This document shows positions 36,460-44,948 of a stretch of 64,000 nt of DNA, piece by piece. Made by a program: the position numbers and the translations under genes. Origin of the DNA: an uncultured Gammaproteobacteria bacterium. GTDB lineage: Bacteria > Pseudomonadota > Gammaproteobacteria > HK1. Position 1 is the stretch's first letter, and the number at the start of each line of letters is the position of its first letter. Under the pieces are notes generated by a model, which made no database searches, was not told the DNA's origin, and saw nothing but the letters and a program-made list of their open reading frames with translations. The stretch is taken from contig OY282353.1 of assembly GCA_958295465.1 (NCBI GenBank), forward strand, positions 3,773,001 through 3,837,000, read 5' to 3'.

Positions 36460-36622
36460 CGACGGCCCGGATCCGGGATGCTCCAATGCGCTCGGGAGGG
36501 ACATGCACACCATCGCCATCGTTGCCGCACAGCGCCACCGGCGGGCGTCATGGGGATACGCGGACTGGAACGGTCCACCCCTGCGATGCGGGCCGAACCG
36601 CGGGAGGCCGCCGCGATTGAGC

Positions 36623-37048
36623 ATGATGAGCATCGACACGGCCTTTCTCAGGCGCTGCCTCGACGCGCTGGAACGCGCCCTGGAGGGACTGCGGCGCCAT
36701 GGGTCGGACGACGTCCTCCACGAGGTGTTCCGCGCCGCCTGCGTCAAGGAATCCGAGCTGGTGCTGGAGCAGAGCGGCAAGCTGCTGAAGAAGCGCCTGC
36801 GCCCCTGGTTCGCCAGCAACCGGCAGGCCGACCGGCTGGCCTTCAGGGACGTCTTCCGGCACGCTGCCAAACACGGGCTGATCGACGCGGAAGCCTGCGA
36901 GCGTTGGCTTCGCTACCGAGACAACCGCAACGACACCGCGCTCGACTACGGTACGGGCTTCGCCGAGGCCACCCTGAAGCTGTTGCCGGGCTTCCTGACC
37001 GACGCCAGAGCGCTGGCCGACGTGGTCGAGGCGGCGGACGATGGCTGA
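36623..37048 (+). CDS. HEPN-domain protein (HI0074/HepT-like) with altered catalytic motif
   Basis: 141 residues, all helical, of the nucleotidyltransferase substrate-binding type. The family motif R-N-x-x-x-H reads RNDTAL here: residue 107 is Leu (codon CTC at 36941-36943) where the catalytic His is expected. An A-to-T change of CAC would do this. The gene overlaps the next MNT gene by 8 bp. In HEPN-MNT modules the HEPN protein is the RNase toxin and MNT modifies it; this copy is probably non-toxic. Confidence 0.8.
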   Translation: MMSIDTAFLRRCLDALERALEGLRRHGSDDVLHEVFRAACVKESELVLEQSGKLLKKRLRPWFASNRQADRLAFRDVFRHAAKHGLIDAEACERWLRYRDNRNDTALDYGTGFAEATLKLLPGFLTDARALADVVEAADDG

Positions 37049-37379
37049 GACGACCGGGCGGCAGCATCTGAAGCCGAGGCATCGGGCGGTGATCGAGGGG
37101 TTGCTGAAGAAGCACCTGCCCGGCGTCGAGGTCTGGGCCTACGGGAGCCGTGTGAACGGGCGAAGCCACGACGGCAGCGACCTTGATCTGGTGCTGCGCG
37201 GTCCGGATCTGGCCACGATTGATGCGTCGCGGCGGATCGATTTCACCGAGGCGCTGCGGGATTCCACGATCCCGTTCCTGGTGGAAGCGCACGATTGGGC
37301 AGACCTGCCGGAGAGGTTCCACCGGGAGATCGAGCGGGACCACGTGATGCTGGCGGACCGGACCGGAGGCGGCGAGTGA
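37041..37379 (+). CDS. MNT-type nucleotidyltransferase (first pair)
   Basis: 112 residues of a minimal DNA polymerase beta-type nucleotidyltransferase. The GSx10DxD motif is intact: WAYGSRVNGRSHDGSDLDLVL. Such MNT proteins neutralise HEPN toxins by AMPylation. It overlaps the HEPN gene upstream by 8 bp and the second HEPN gene downstream by 4 bp (GTGA), so the HEPN-MNT-HEPN-MNT genes are one transcript. Confidence 0.85.
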   Translation: MAETTGRQHLKPRHRAVIEGLLKKHLPGVEVWAYGSRVNGRSHDGSDLDLVLRGPDLATIDASRRIDFTEALRDSTIPFLVEAHDWADLPERFHREIERDHVMLADRTGGGE

Positions 37380-37822
37380 ACGGCGAAGGACCAGCGGCAC
37401 CGGCGACGATCGACTACGACAAGTTCCGCCTGTCGCTCAAGGATCTCAAGGAGCAGTACGCGAACTATCGGAACCCGGTCGTCTCCCGTTCGGATCTCGA
37501 TCAGGAAGGGATCGCCGAATCGGTCATCCAGCGCTTCGAGACCTGCCACGACTGCCTGTGGAAGGTGCTGAAGCGCTACCTGATCGAGGTTCTCGGCGTT
37601 GCGGACCCACCCAACAGTCCGAAGTCGATCTTCAGACTGGCGTATCAGAACCACCTGTTCAGCGCGCCAGTGGAGCAATGGTTTCTGTACACCGACAAGC
37701 GCAACGCCACCGCCCACGACTACGACTGCGAGAAGGCCAAGTCCTGCCTCGACGTCATGGCCGACTTCATCGACGACGCCATCGGCCTCTACCAGACCAT
37801 GAGCGGCGAGACATGGGAATGA
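37376..37822 (+). CDS. HEPN-domain protein (second pair)
   Basis: 148 residues from a GTG overlapping the MNT stop. Helical; the motif KRNATAHDYD retains R-N-x-x-x-H, so the RNase site is intact, in contrast to the first HEPN gene. It has FETCHDCLWKVLKRYL as dimer helix. Overlaps the MNT-HsdS fusion gene by 10 bp. In many genomes HEPN/MNT genes sit between hsdM and hsdS of type I systems, which fits the hsdM relic upstream and HsdS downstream. Confidence 0.82.
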   Translation: MNGEGPAAPATIDYDKFRLSLKDLKEQYANYRNPVVSRSDLDQEGIAESVIQRFETCHDCLWKVLKRYLIEVLGVADPPNSPKSIFRLAYQNHLFSAPVEQWFLYTDKRNATAHDYDCEKAKSCLDVMADFIDDAIGLYQTMSGETWE

Positions 37823-39450
37823 CCCCCGCCATCGACATCACCGCCGAGCAGCGCCGAACGATCCTGGCGCTGCTGAACCGGTACCTGCCGGACACCACCG
37901 CCTGGGCTTACGGCTCCCGCGTCAAGTGGACCTCGCGACCGGAGTCCGATCTGGATCTGGTGGTGTTCGCCCGACCGGAGCAGAGCGCCCGGGTGGCGGA
38001 ACTGCGGGAGGCGTTCGAGGAGAGCGACCTGCCGTTCCGGGTGGATTTGTTCGTGTGGGATGAGGCGCCGGAGAGTTTCAGGAAGCATATCGAAGCGGAA
38101 CATGTGGTGCTGATTGAAGGTCAAGTAGAAATCGGACATATACGGAAACACGGATGGCAAGAGCATGAGGTGAGCGATCTCATCAAATCAGGTTCGCTTG
38201 AGATAGGCGATGGATATCGCGCCAAGAATACCGAACTGGCAGCTTCGGGAGTACTGTTCGCTCGCGCGGGAAACATCAAGGATGGATTTCAATTCGATGA
38301 TGCCGACTATTTTCCAGAAAAAAATATAAATCAAGTAGAGAATAAAATAAGCAGGCTAGGCGATGTTGTTTTCACTTCAAAGGGAACCGTCGGGCGGTTT
38401 GCATTTGTTCAGGAAAATACACCCAGATTCGTCTATTCCCCACAATTATGTTTCTGGAGATCGCTCAACCCAGAATTGATCGACTTTCGCTTCCTATTTT
38501 ATTGGATATCTGGCCCGGAATTCTTCGACCAATTCAAGGAGATTTCAGGGCAGACGGACATGGCGGAGTACGTAAGTCTGAGAGACCAACGCAGGATGCA
38601 TATCACCCTGCCTCCCATTCAGCAACAACGGACTATCGCCCACATCCTCGGCACGCTGGATGACAAGATCGAATTGAACCGTCGCATGAACGAGACACTG
38701 GAGGCGATGGCGCAGTCCCTGTTCAAGTCCTGGTTCGTGGATTTCGATCCCGTCCGCGCCAAGATGGAAGGCCGCGATATCGGCCTGCCCAAGCTGCTCA
38801 CCAACCTGTTCCCTGATCGCTTCGTGGACTCTGAATGCGGCGAGATCCCCGAAGGATGGAAAGCAGGACGTTTGGCCGACGTCGCGATTGCTCCGCGGCG
38901 GAACGTCGATCCTGTAAATCTGGATGATGAAACTCCCTATATCGGCTTGGAACATATGCCCCGCCGTTCGATCGCCCTTGCCGCATGGGGAAGGGTCGGG
39001 AAGGTGACGAGTAACAAATCGGCTTTCAACAAAGGTGAAGTTCTGTTCGGCAAGCTCAGACCTTACTTTCACAAAGTCGGCGTCGCGCCGATAAATGGCG
39101 TCTGTTCCACGGACATCGTAGTAATAGCTTCAAAGGTCGTGGAGTGGTCCGCTTTCCTCCTGGCCTGTGTTTCATCCGTCGAATTCGTCAGCTATACGAA
39201 CCAAGGCTCCACAGGCACCAAGATGCCGCGTACGAACTGGACGACGATGGGGGATTATCGAATATGCCTGCCGACCGCCCGAGTCGCAGGGGCTTTCCAG
39301 CACGCCATGCAGCCGGTGCTTGGACAGATCGCCGCTAACGTCCATGAATCCCGCACCCTCGCCGCCCTGCGCGACACACTGCTTCCCAATCTCATCTCCG
39401 GCGAAATCCGTCTCTGCGACGCCGCGAGACAGGTGGAGAGTGTCGCATGA
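37813..39450 (+). CDS. MNT nucleotidyltransferase fused to type I restriction specificity subunit HsdS
   Basis: 545 residues from the ATG at 37813. Residues 1-~105 are an MNT nucleotidyltransferase with intact GSRVKWTSRPESDLDLVV. Without a stop the frame continues (around EHVVLIEGQ) into HsdS: TRD1 ~110-275, the central conserved helix LPPIQQQRTIAHILGTLDDKIELNRRMNETLE, a linker LFKSWFVDFDPVRAKMEG, TRD2, and the terminal AALRDTLLPNLISGEI. Both halves look complete. TRD1 is less GC-rich than the rest, as expected of exchanged recognition domains. With only an hsdM fragment and no hsdR here, restriction cannot work from this locus alone. The 4-bp overlap couples it to the TPR gene. Confidence 0.85.
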   Translation: MGMTPAIDITAEQRRTILALLNRYLPDTTAWAYGSRVKWTSRPESDLDLVVFARPEQSARVAELREAFEESDLPFRVDLFVWDEAPESFRKHIEAEHVVLIEGQVEIGHIRKHGWQEHEVSDLIKSGSLEIGDGYRAKNTELAASGVLFARAGNIKDGFQFDDADYFPEKNINQVENKISRLGDVVFTSKGTVGRFAFVQENTPRFVYSPQLCFWRSLNPELIDFRFLFYWISGPEFFDQFKEISGQTDMAEYVSLRDQRRMHITLPPIQQQRTIAHILGTLDDKIELNRRMNETLEAMAQSLFKSWFVDFDPVRAKMEGRDIGLPKLLTNLFPDRFVDSECGEIPEGWKAGRLADVAIAPRRNVDPVNLDDETPYIGLEHMPRRSIALAAWGRVGKVTSNKSAFNKGEVLFGKLRPYFHKVGVAPINGVCSTDIVVIASKVVEWSAFLLACVSSVEFVSYTNQGSTGTKMPRTNWTTMGDYRICLPTARVAGAFQHAMQPVLGQIAANVHESRTLAALRDTLLPNLISGEIRLCDAARQVESVA

Positions 39451-42416
39451 CCGGTGCATATTTCAGGCGACGACAACACGCGATGGCGCAAAAGGACGCC
39501 GCCGCCGATGTCGAGATTTCGCGCCGTTTCAACGAACTCAGACGCGAATTGCTGGACGATCGGGCAAAGAGCATCGGCTGGTGGCTCGGCGTCATAGCCA
39601 TCTTCTTGGCGCTGTTTGGTGTCGTCGCCGGCGTCGCCGGCTATCTCAGCTTCGAGAGATTCGGCGAGATCGAGGTCGAAGCACGCAAGTACATGGAATT
39701 ATCCAGAAAACATGCTGAAGACGCCCGGAATCTCATCGGCGAGATCAAGGCGAAGCGCGATGAAGCTGATAAGGCTGCATCGTATTTGAAACAGTTGACG
39801 GCCAAGGCCGTCCATGACGACCCGGACGAGGCCCGCAAGGCCGCGGAGAACGTCCGGGAGGATCCATTGGCATCTCCGATTTCCCAGGTGGTTGCCGCCG
39901 CCGTCTTGCTCCAACGGCAAGGAAACATCAAAGAAGCCATCGAAAAGTGGCGTGCCATCGCTAATGTTGTGGATGGAACCGACAAGGAGCTCGGAGCCCG
40001 GGCGTGGTTTTCCGTAGGCTATCTCCTTCATAGGGATGAAAGAGATGATCTCGAAACAATGATAGATGCCTACGACAGAGCAATCCGGCTGAAGCCGGAC
40101 TTGGCCGAAGCCTATAACAACCGGGGTAACGCCAAGAATGACCTCGGCCGGCATGAGGAAGCCATCACGGACTACGACGAGGCAATCCGGCTGAAGCCGG
40201 ACTCGGCCGAAGCCTACAACAACCGGGGTATTGCCAAGAATGACCTCGGCCGGCATGAGGAAGCCATCGCGGACTACGACGAGGCAATCCGGCTGAAGCC
40301 GGACTCGGCCGAAGCCTACAACAACCGGGGTAACGCCAAGAGCGACCTCGGCCGGCATGAGGAAGCCATCGCGGACTACGACGAGGCAATCCGGCTGAAG
40401 CCTGACTATGCCAAAGCCTACTACAACCGGGGTAACGCCAAGAGCGACCTCGGCCGGCATGAGGAAGCCATCGCGGACTACGACGAGGCAATCCGGCTGA
40501 AGTCTGACTATGCCGAAGCCTACAACAACCGGGGTAACGCCAAGAGTGACCTCGGCCGGCATGAGGAAGCCATCGCGGACTACAACGAGGCAGTCCGACT
40601 GAAGTCTGACAACGCCGAAGCCCACAACAACCGGGGTGTTGCGAAGAATGACCTCGGCCGGCATGAGGAAGCCATCGCGGACTACGACGAGGCAATCCGG
40701 CTGAAGTCTGACTATGCCGAAGCCTACAACAACCGGGGTAACGCCAAGAATGACCTCGGCCGGCATGAGGAAGCCATCGCGGACTACGACGAGGCAATCC
40801 GGCTGAAGCCTGACTTTGCCAAAGCCTATAACAACCGGGGTAACGCCAAGAATGACCTCGGCCGGCATGAGGAAGCCATCGCGGACTACGACGAGGCAAT
40901 CCGGCTGAAGCCTGACTTTGCCAAAGCCTACAACAACCGGGGTATTGCCAAGAATGACCTCGGCCGGCATGAGGAAGCCATCGCGGACTACGACGAGGCA
41001 ATCCGGCTGAAGCCTGACTTTGCCAAAGCCTACAACAACCGGGGTAACGCCAAGGATGACCTCGGCCGGCATGAGGAAGCCATCGCGGACTACGACGAGG
41101 CAATCCGGCTGAAATCTGACTATGCCGAAGCCTACAACAACCGGGGTGTTGCGAAGAGTAACCTCGGCCGGCATGAGGAAGCCATCGCGGACTACAACGA
41201 GGCAGTCCGGCTGAAGCCGGACTTTGCCGAAACCTACAACAACCGGGGTGCTGAGAAGGATGACCTCGGCCGGCATGAGGAAGCCATCGCGGACTACGAC
41301 GAGGCAATCCGGCTGAAGTCTGACTATGCCGAAGCCTACAACAACCGGGGTAACGCCAAGAGCGACCTCGGCCGGCATGAGGAAGCCATCGCGGACTACG
41401 ACGAGGCAATCCGGCTGAAGTCTGACTACGCCGGAGCCTATAACAACCGGGGTGTTGCGAAGAATGACCTCGGCCGGCATGAGGAAGCCATCGCGGACTA
41501 CGACGAGGCAATCCGGCTGAAGTCTGACTACGCCGGAGCCTATAACAACCGGGGTGTTGCGAAGAATGACCTCGGCCGGCATGAGGAAGCCATCGCGGAC
41601 TACGACGAGGCAATCCGGCTGAAGTCTGACTACGCCGAAGCCCACAACAACCGGGGTGCTGCGAAGAATGAACTCGGCCGGCATGAGGCAGCCGTCGCGG
41701 ACTACGACGAGGCAATCCGGCTGAAGTCTGACTATGCCGAAGCCTACAACAACCGGGGTATTGCCAAGAATGACCTCGGCCGGCATGAGGCAGCCGTCGC
41801 GGACTACGACGAGGCAATCCGGCTGAAGTCTGACTTTGCCAAAGCCTACAACAACCGGGGTAACGCCAAGGATGACCTCGGCCGGCATGAGGAAGCCATC
41901 GCGGACTACGACGAGGCAATCCGGCTGAAATCTGACTATGCCGAAGCCTACAACAACCGGGGTGTTGCGAAGAGTAACCTCGGCCGGCATGAGGAAGCCA
42001 TCGCGGACTACAACGAGGCAGTCCGGCTGAAGCCGGACTTGGCCGAAACCTACAACAACCGGGGTGCTGAGAAGGATGACCTCGGCCGGCATGAGGAAGC
42101 CATCGCGGACTACGACGAAGCAATCCGGCTGAAGTCTGACTACGCCGGAGCCTATAACAACCGGGGTGTTGCGAAGACGGGCCTCGGCCGGCATGAGAAA
42201 GCCATCGCGGACTACGACGAGGCAATCCGACTGAAGCCGGACGTTGCCAGAACCTACAACAACCGGGGCAAGGCGAATGCCTTCCTGAACCGCATAGACG
42301 AAGCCCGTGAGGACTTCGAGACCGCCATCGTGCTAGCCCGAAACGCGCACGACGAAACATTGGCGAACGATGCTGAACGCGCTCTCAAGAAACTGTCTGA
42401 CGAGCAAGACCCGTGA
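39447..42416 (+). CDS. Membrane-anchored protein with 21 near-identical TPR units
   Basis: 989 residues. The N-terminus is charged and helical; one transmembrane segment lies at about 44-67 (GWWLGVIAIFLALFGVVAGVAGYL), then a coiled-coil-like stretch (~70-120) and a helical linker. From residue ~233 there are 21 consecutive 34-residue TPRs of consensus LGRHEEAIADYDEAIRLK.. closed by a diverged last TPR (LNRIDEAREDFETAI). An overlapping ATGA joins it to the MNT-HsdS gene. TPR solenoids bind other proteins; a role with the restriction/HEPN genes is suggested only by coupling. A second possible start is the Met at residue 13. Confidence 0.85.
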   Translation: MTGAYFRRRQHAMAQKDAAADVEISRRFNELRRELLDDRAKSIGWWLGVIAIFLALFGVVAGVAGYLSFERFGEIEVEARKYMELSRKHAEDARNLIGEIKAKRDEADKAASYLKQLTAKAVHDDPDEARKAAENVREDPLASPISQVVAAAVLLQRQGNIKEAIEKWRAIANVVDGTDKELGARAWFSVGYLLHRDERDDLETMIDAYDRAIRLKPDLAEAYNNRGNAKNDLGRHEEAITDYDEAIRLKPDSAEAYNNRGIAKNDLGRHEEAIADYDEAIRLKPDSAEAYNNRGNAKSDLGRHEEAIADYDEAIRLKPDYAKAYYNRGNAKSDLGRHEEAIADYDEAIRLKSDYAEAYNNRGNAKSDLGRHEEAIADYNEAVRLKSDNAEAHNNRGVAKNDLGRHEEAIADYDEAIRLKSDYAEAYNNRGNAKNDLGRHEEAIADYDEAIRLKPDFAKAYNNRGNAKNDLGRHEEAIADYDEAIRLKPDFAKAYNNRGIAKNDLGRHEEAIADYDEAIRLKPDFAKAYNNRGNAKDDLGRHEEAIADYDEAIRLKSDYAEAYNNRGVAKSNLGRHEEAIADYNEAVRLKPDFAETYNNRGAEKDDLGRHEEAIADYDEAIRLKSDYAEAYNNRGNAKSDLGRHEEAIADYDEAIRLKSDYAGAYNNRGVAKNDLGRHEEAIADYDEAIRLKSDYAGAYNNRGVAKNDLGRHEEAIADYDEAIRLKSDYAEAHNNRGAAKNELGRHEAAVADYDEAIRLKSDYAEAYNNRGIAKNDLGRHEAAVADYDEAIRLKSDFAKAYNNRGNAKDDLGRHEEAIADYDEAIRLKSDYAEAYNNRGVAKSNLGRHEEAIADYNEAVRLKPDLAETYNNRGAEKDDLGRHEEAIADYDEAIRLKSDYAGAYNNRGVAKTGLGRHEKAIADYDEAIRLKPDVARTYNNRGKANAFLNRIDEAREDFETAIVLARNAHDETLANDAERALKKLSDEQDP
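40143..42284. repeat. 102-bp tandem repeat array (21 units) in the TPR gene
   Basis: Exactly 21 units of 102 bp begin with CTCGGCCGGCATGAG. Unit identity is very high at the DNA level. Units 9-11 and 17-19 share the same three-variant order (NAKDD, VAKSN, AEKDD endings), showing that a multi-unit block was copied within the array. Confidence 0.95.
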
Positions 42417-42479
42417 CGTCGCTCCCACTCACCATGCGGACAGCCTCTGTCCGGTGTCGCTCGGTGGCTTGGTCTACCT

Positions 42480-43057
42480 TTGACGTCTCTGTCCAGTCGG
42501 GGAGGTTCGGACTTTGCCTGCCAGCAGAGTCAGTGGTGTGCGCATTACAGAGCACTGCCCAATCGATGCTGGAACACGTCATGGCATCCATGGTCCACGA
42601 ATCCCGTCCGTACCCTCGTCGCCTTGCGGGATGCTCTATTACCGGATCTGGTGTCGTGGTCCGGCTGGGAAACGGATCGTTCGCGTTTATCGGTCGCGAT
42701 GGACTGACCGGAAGCACCGGATTCGCCGTCCTTCGTCCATACGAGTCGAACGATCGTGAAGTCGTCTGGTGTGCGGCGACATCCCGAGACAACATCGATC
42801 GCTTGGCTCATCTCGCCGACGGGGGCGCCTATCCGGCGGTCCGCCCGCGGGCTGTTACGGGAACCTTGGCTGCCTCGGCTGACCTTCCCGTGAGACGAGC
42901 ATTCTCGTCGATGACTACTCTTTGGATTGAACGGATTGAACACAACAGACGAGAGTGCCACGCCCTCGCCACAATGCGTGATGCGCTGCTGCCGAAGCTG
43001 GTTTCGGGGGAGCTACAAGTAGAGAATGCCGCAGGGTTTCTTGAGGGAGTTTCCTGA
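42480..43057 (+). pseudogene. hsdS fragments (two C-terminal ends)
   Basis: Two HsdS ends are visible in different frames. The first, at about 42600-42655, reads RTLVALRDALLPDLVS. The second, about 42650-43057, contains a TRD2-like region (VVRLGNGSFAFIGRDG, VVWCAATSRDNIDRL) and ends HALATMRDALLPKLVSGELQVENA. No N-terminal half is present. These are leftovers of further specificity genes downstream of the TPR gene and could be donors for recognition-domain exchange. Confidence 0.65.
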
Positions 43058-43095
43058 TAGCTGGCGCCAATCTCACGCAGACGGAAGCCGATGCG

Positions 43096-43506
43096 TTGAT
43101 CGCAATGGAGAAGCGCCGCAGCGATGACACGGAGTGGAATTATCCCGACCTCGGTGGAAATGTCACGATTCCGCTGGTTTCAATCGATCGACGCGAGTCG
43201 TTGCTTCTCGACCTGCGTCGGGGGCGGATCGACCTGAGCAAGGGCACTTTCCAGAACCGGGGACGGCAGGTCGTGGTCCTTGCCCGGCTCGACTTCGGCG
43301 GCGCGCCACATCGCAATCCGGACGGTGAGGAAATCGGGTCGCCCCACCTGCATCTTTATCGTGAGGGTTTTGGCGATAAATGGGCGTTCCCGGTTTCGGG
43401 CGATCATTTTTCCAATCCGCACGACGCGTGGTAAACGCTCCAGGACTTCATGCAGTATTGCAACATCGTGGAGCCGCCCATGATTCGACAAGGTATCTTC
43501 ACATGA
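43096..43506 (+). pseudogene. DUF6978-like gene interrupted by a TAA stop
   Basis: Frame from ATG 43096 (possibly from a CTG at 43054 after GGGAG): [58 protein letters not shown], ending HDAW at a TAA (43432-43434). The same frame continues after the TAA with [23 protein letters not shown] and a TGA that overlaps the next gene's ATG. The continuation looks like the natural C-terminus, so a single nonsense change truncated the gene. The family name is from memory; function unknown. Confidence 0.6.
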
Positions 43507-44267
43507 TTGGCGAAATTCAATCGTTGTTGGATCAGTATTGGATCTGGCTGCGGGATCGCACGAGTCTTCGTGAGATTGGTGGCTGGATGGAAATAACCAC
43601 TCCCTATCTGGATCGTCATAACGATTGCCTTCAGATTTACGCCAAGCGGTCCAGTGGCGGATTCGTATTGACCGACGACGGTTACATCGTCGACGATTTG
43701 GAGCAGTCGGGCTGCAAGATCGATAGCGGAAAAAGGCGCGATCTGCTGAAAATGACCCTCAATGGTTTTGGCGTACAAATGATCGATAAGGCACTCGAAA
43801 TTCGGACTTCCTCCGATAATTTTGCACTGCGTAAACACAATCTGATACAGGCGATGCTTGCTGTCAGCGACCTGTTCTATTTGGTTTCACCTGTCGTTAC
43901 CAGTCTGTTTTATGAAGATGTAGTGGCGTGGCTGGATTTTTCCGATATTCGATATACGCCGAACGTCAAATTTACCGGCAAGAGTGGTTACGATCACCGA
44001 TTCGATTTCGTCATACCCAAGTCAAAGATCAAGCCGGAGCGGATTCTACGGACGATCAACCGTCCAAGCCGCGATACTGCACAAGCTGTCGCATTTTCCT
44101 GGGTTGATACGAAGGAGGTGCGTTCGCCGGGCTGCCGCGCCTATGCGCTCCTCAACGACACGGAAAATCCGGTTTCAGAAAACGTGCTGGCAGCCATGCG
44201 CAGCTATGACGTGCATCCGATTCCATGGTCGGCCCGGGATGAGGTGCGCGAGGAACTTGCCGCATGA
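43503..44267 (+). CDS. DUF1828/DUF1829-family protein
   Basis: 254 residues from the ATG at 43503. The N-terminal half has [39 protein letters not shown] and [17 protein letters not shown], the DUF1828 pattern. The C-terminal half ([19 protein letters not shown]) matches DUF1829. Moderate GC. It overlaps the continuation of the preceding interrupted gene (ATGA) and the next gene (4 bp), so it belongs to an operon running to 46081. The pair of this gene with the preceding one recurs in mobile regions as I recall; function unknown. Confidence 0.75.
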   Translation: MIGEIQSLLDQYWIWLRDRTSLREIGGWMEITTPYLDRHNDCLQIYAKRSSGGFVLTDDGYIVDDLEQSGCKIDSGKRRDLLKMTLNGFGVQMIDKALEIRTSSDNFALRKHNLIQAMLAVSDLFYLVSPVVTSLFYEDVVAWLDFSDIRYTPNVKFTGKSGYDHRFDFVIPKSKIKPERILRTINRPSRDTAQAVAFSWVDTKEVRSPGCRAYALLNDTENPVSENVLAAMRSYDVHPIPWSARDEVREELAA

Positions 44268-44476
44268 CCGATGAATACTCGACTCTTCCGGATAGCGAGA
44301 TCGTCGTCTACGAAGGCACCGACACCGGAGTGGCGGTGGATGTCCATCTTGATCGGGAGAAGGTCGGATCGGTCCAACTGCCGATGAGACAGGGATTCAG
44401 AACACCGACCGCAATACCCATTTTCATCTCAATCACGGGCTCGTGTCATGATCGATGCATTGTTGACCAAACCTGA
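44264..44476 (+). pseudogene. RhuM-like N-terminal fragment
   Basis: 70 residues: SEIVVYEGTDTGVAVDVHLDREKV looks like the start of RhuM/DinD-type proteins, but the following W-L-x-Q-x-x-M helix is scrambled and the frame ends early. It overlaps both neighbours. Probably a truncated gene; low certainty. Confidence 0.35.
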
Positions 44477-44948
44477 TCGAGGAGAAGCGTTGTCCCGAAT
44501 CTACGCCCAGGCAGTGGCCGCGCGGGCTGGTTACGTCACGGCCGAGTACTCGCAAGATCGTGACAGCATCGATCTCCGGATTCAGGCTGGCGGCGCAATG
44601 CGGCCGGCGCTTGAATTGCAACTGAAAGCAACCATCAATCTGATCAGGTCGGATGATGGATACGTTCGGTTTCCGTTGAAACGGAAAAATTACGACGATC
44701 TATGCGAAGACACGCAGACCCCGCGACTGCTCGTAGTACTTGATTTGCCGAAGGATGAACATCGGTGGATAACGATCACCGCGGATGAGCTCGTGCTGAG
44801 GCATCGGGCCTATTGGCTGAATCTGAAGGGATTGGATGGGACGACCAACCAAACCTCCGTCACGGTTCGGATTCCCGAACAAAACATCTTCAATGTCGAG
44901 AGTCTGCGAAGGTTGATGGAGCAATCGAGACAGGGGAGCATCCGATGA
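44448..44948 (+). CDS. DUF4365-domain protein
   Basis: 166 residues. Sequence order: AGYVTAEYSQDRDSIDLRIQAGG, ALELQLKATINL, FPLKRKNYDDL, TPRLLVVLDLP and VTVRIPEQNIFNVESLRRLMEQSR, which is the DUF4365 family. The D...QLKAT core resembles a degenerate restriction-endonuclease (PD-(D/E)XK) fold. Its stop overlaps the ATG of the next gene (ATGA). Usually found in mobile or defence contexts; function unknown. Confidence 0.8.
   Translation: MIDALLTKPDRGEALSRIYAQAVAARAGYVTAEYSQDRDSIDLRIQAGGAMRPALELQLKATINLIRSDDGYVRFPLKRKNYDDLCEDTQTPRLLVVLDLPKDEHRWITITADELVLRHRAYWLNLKGLDGTTNQTSVTVRIPEQNIFNVESLRRLMEQSRQGSIR

Noticed and set aside
39699-42194. 831-residue open frame on the minus strand opposite the TPR array, with a repeating LVVVRDGFLMPAEV pattern
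   Set aside because: It is the mirror of the 102-bp repeat; the plus strand encodes canonical TPRs, so the antisense frame is open only by repetition. A second antisense frame (40165-42360) has the same origin.
40143-42284. Regular repeat considered as a CRISPR array
   Set aside because: Units are contiguous 102-bp coding repeats without unique spacers and encode TPRs.
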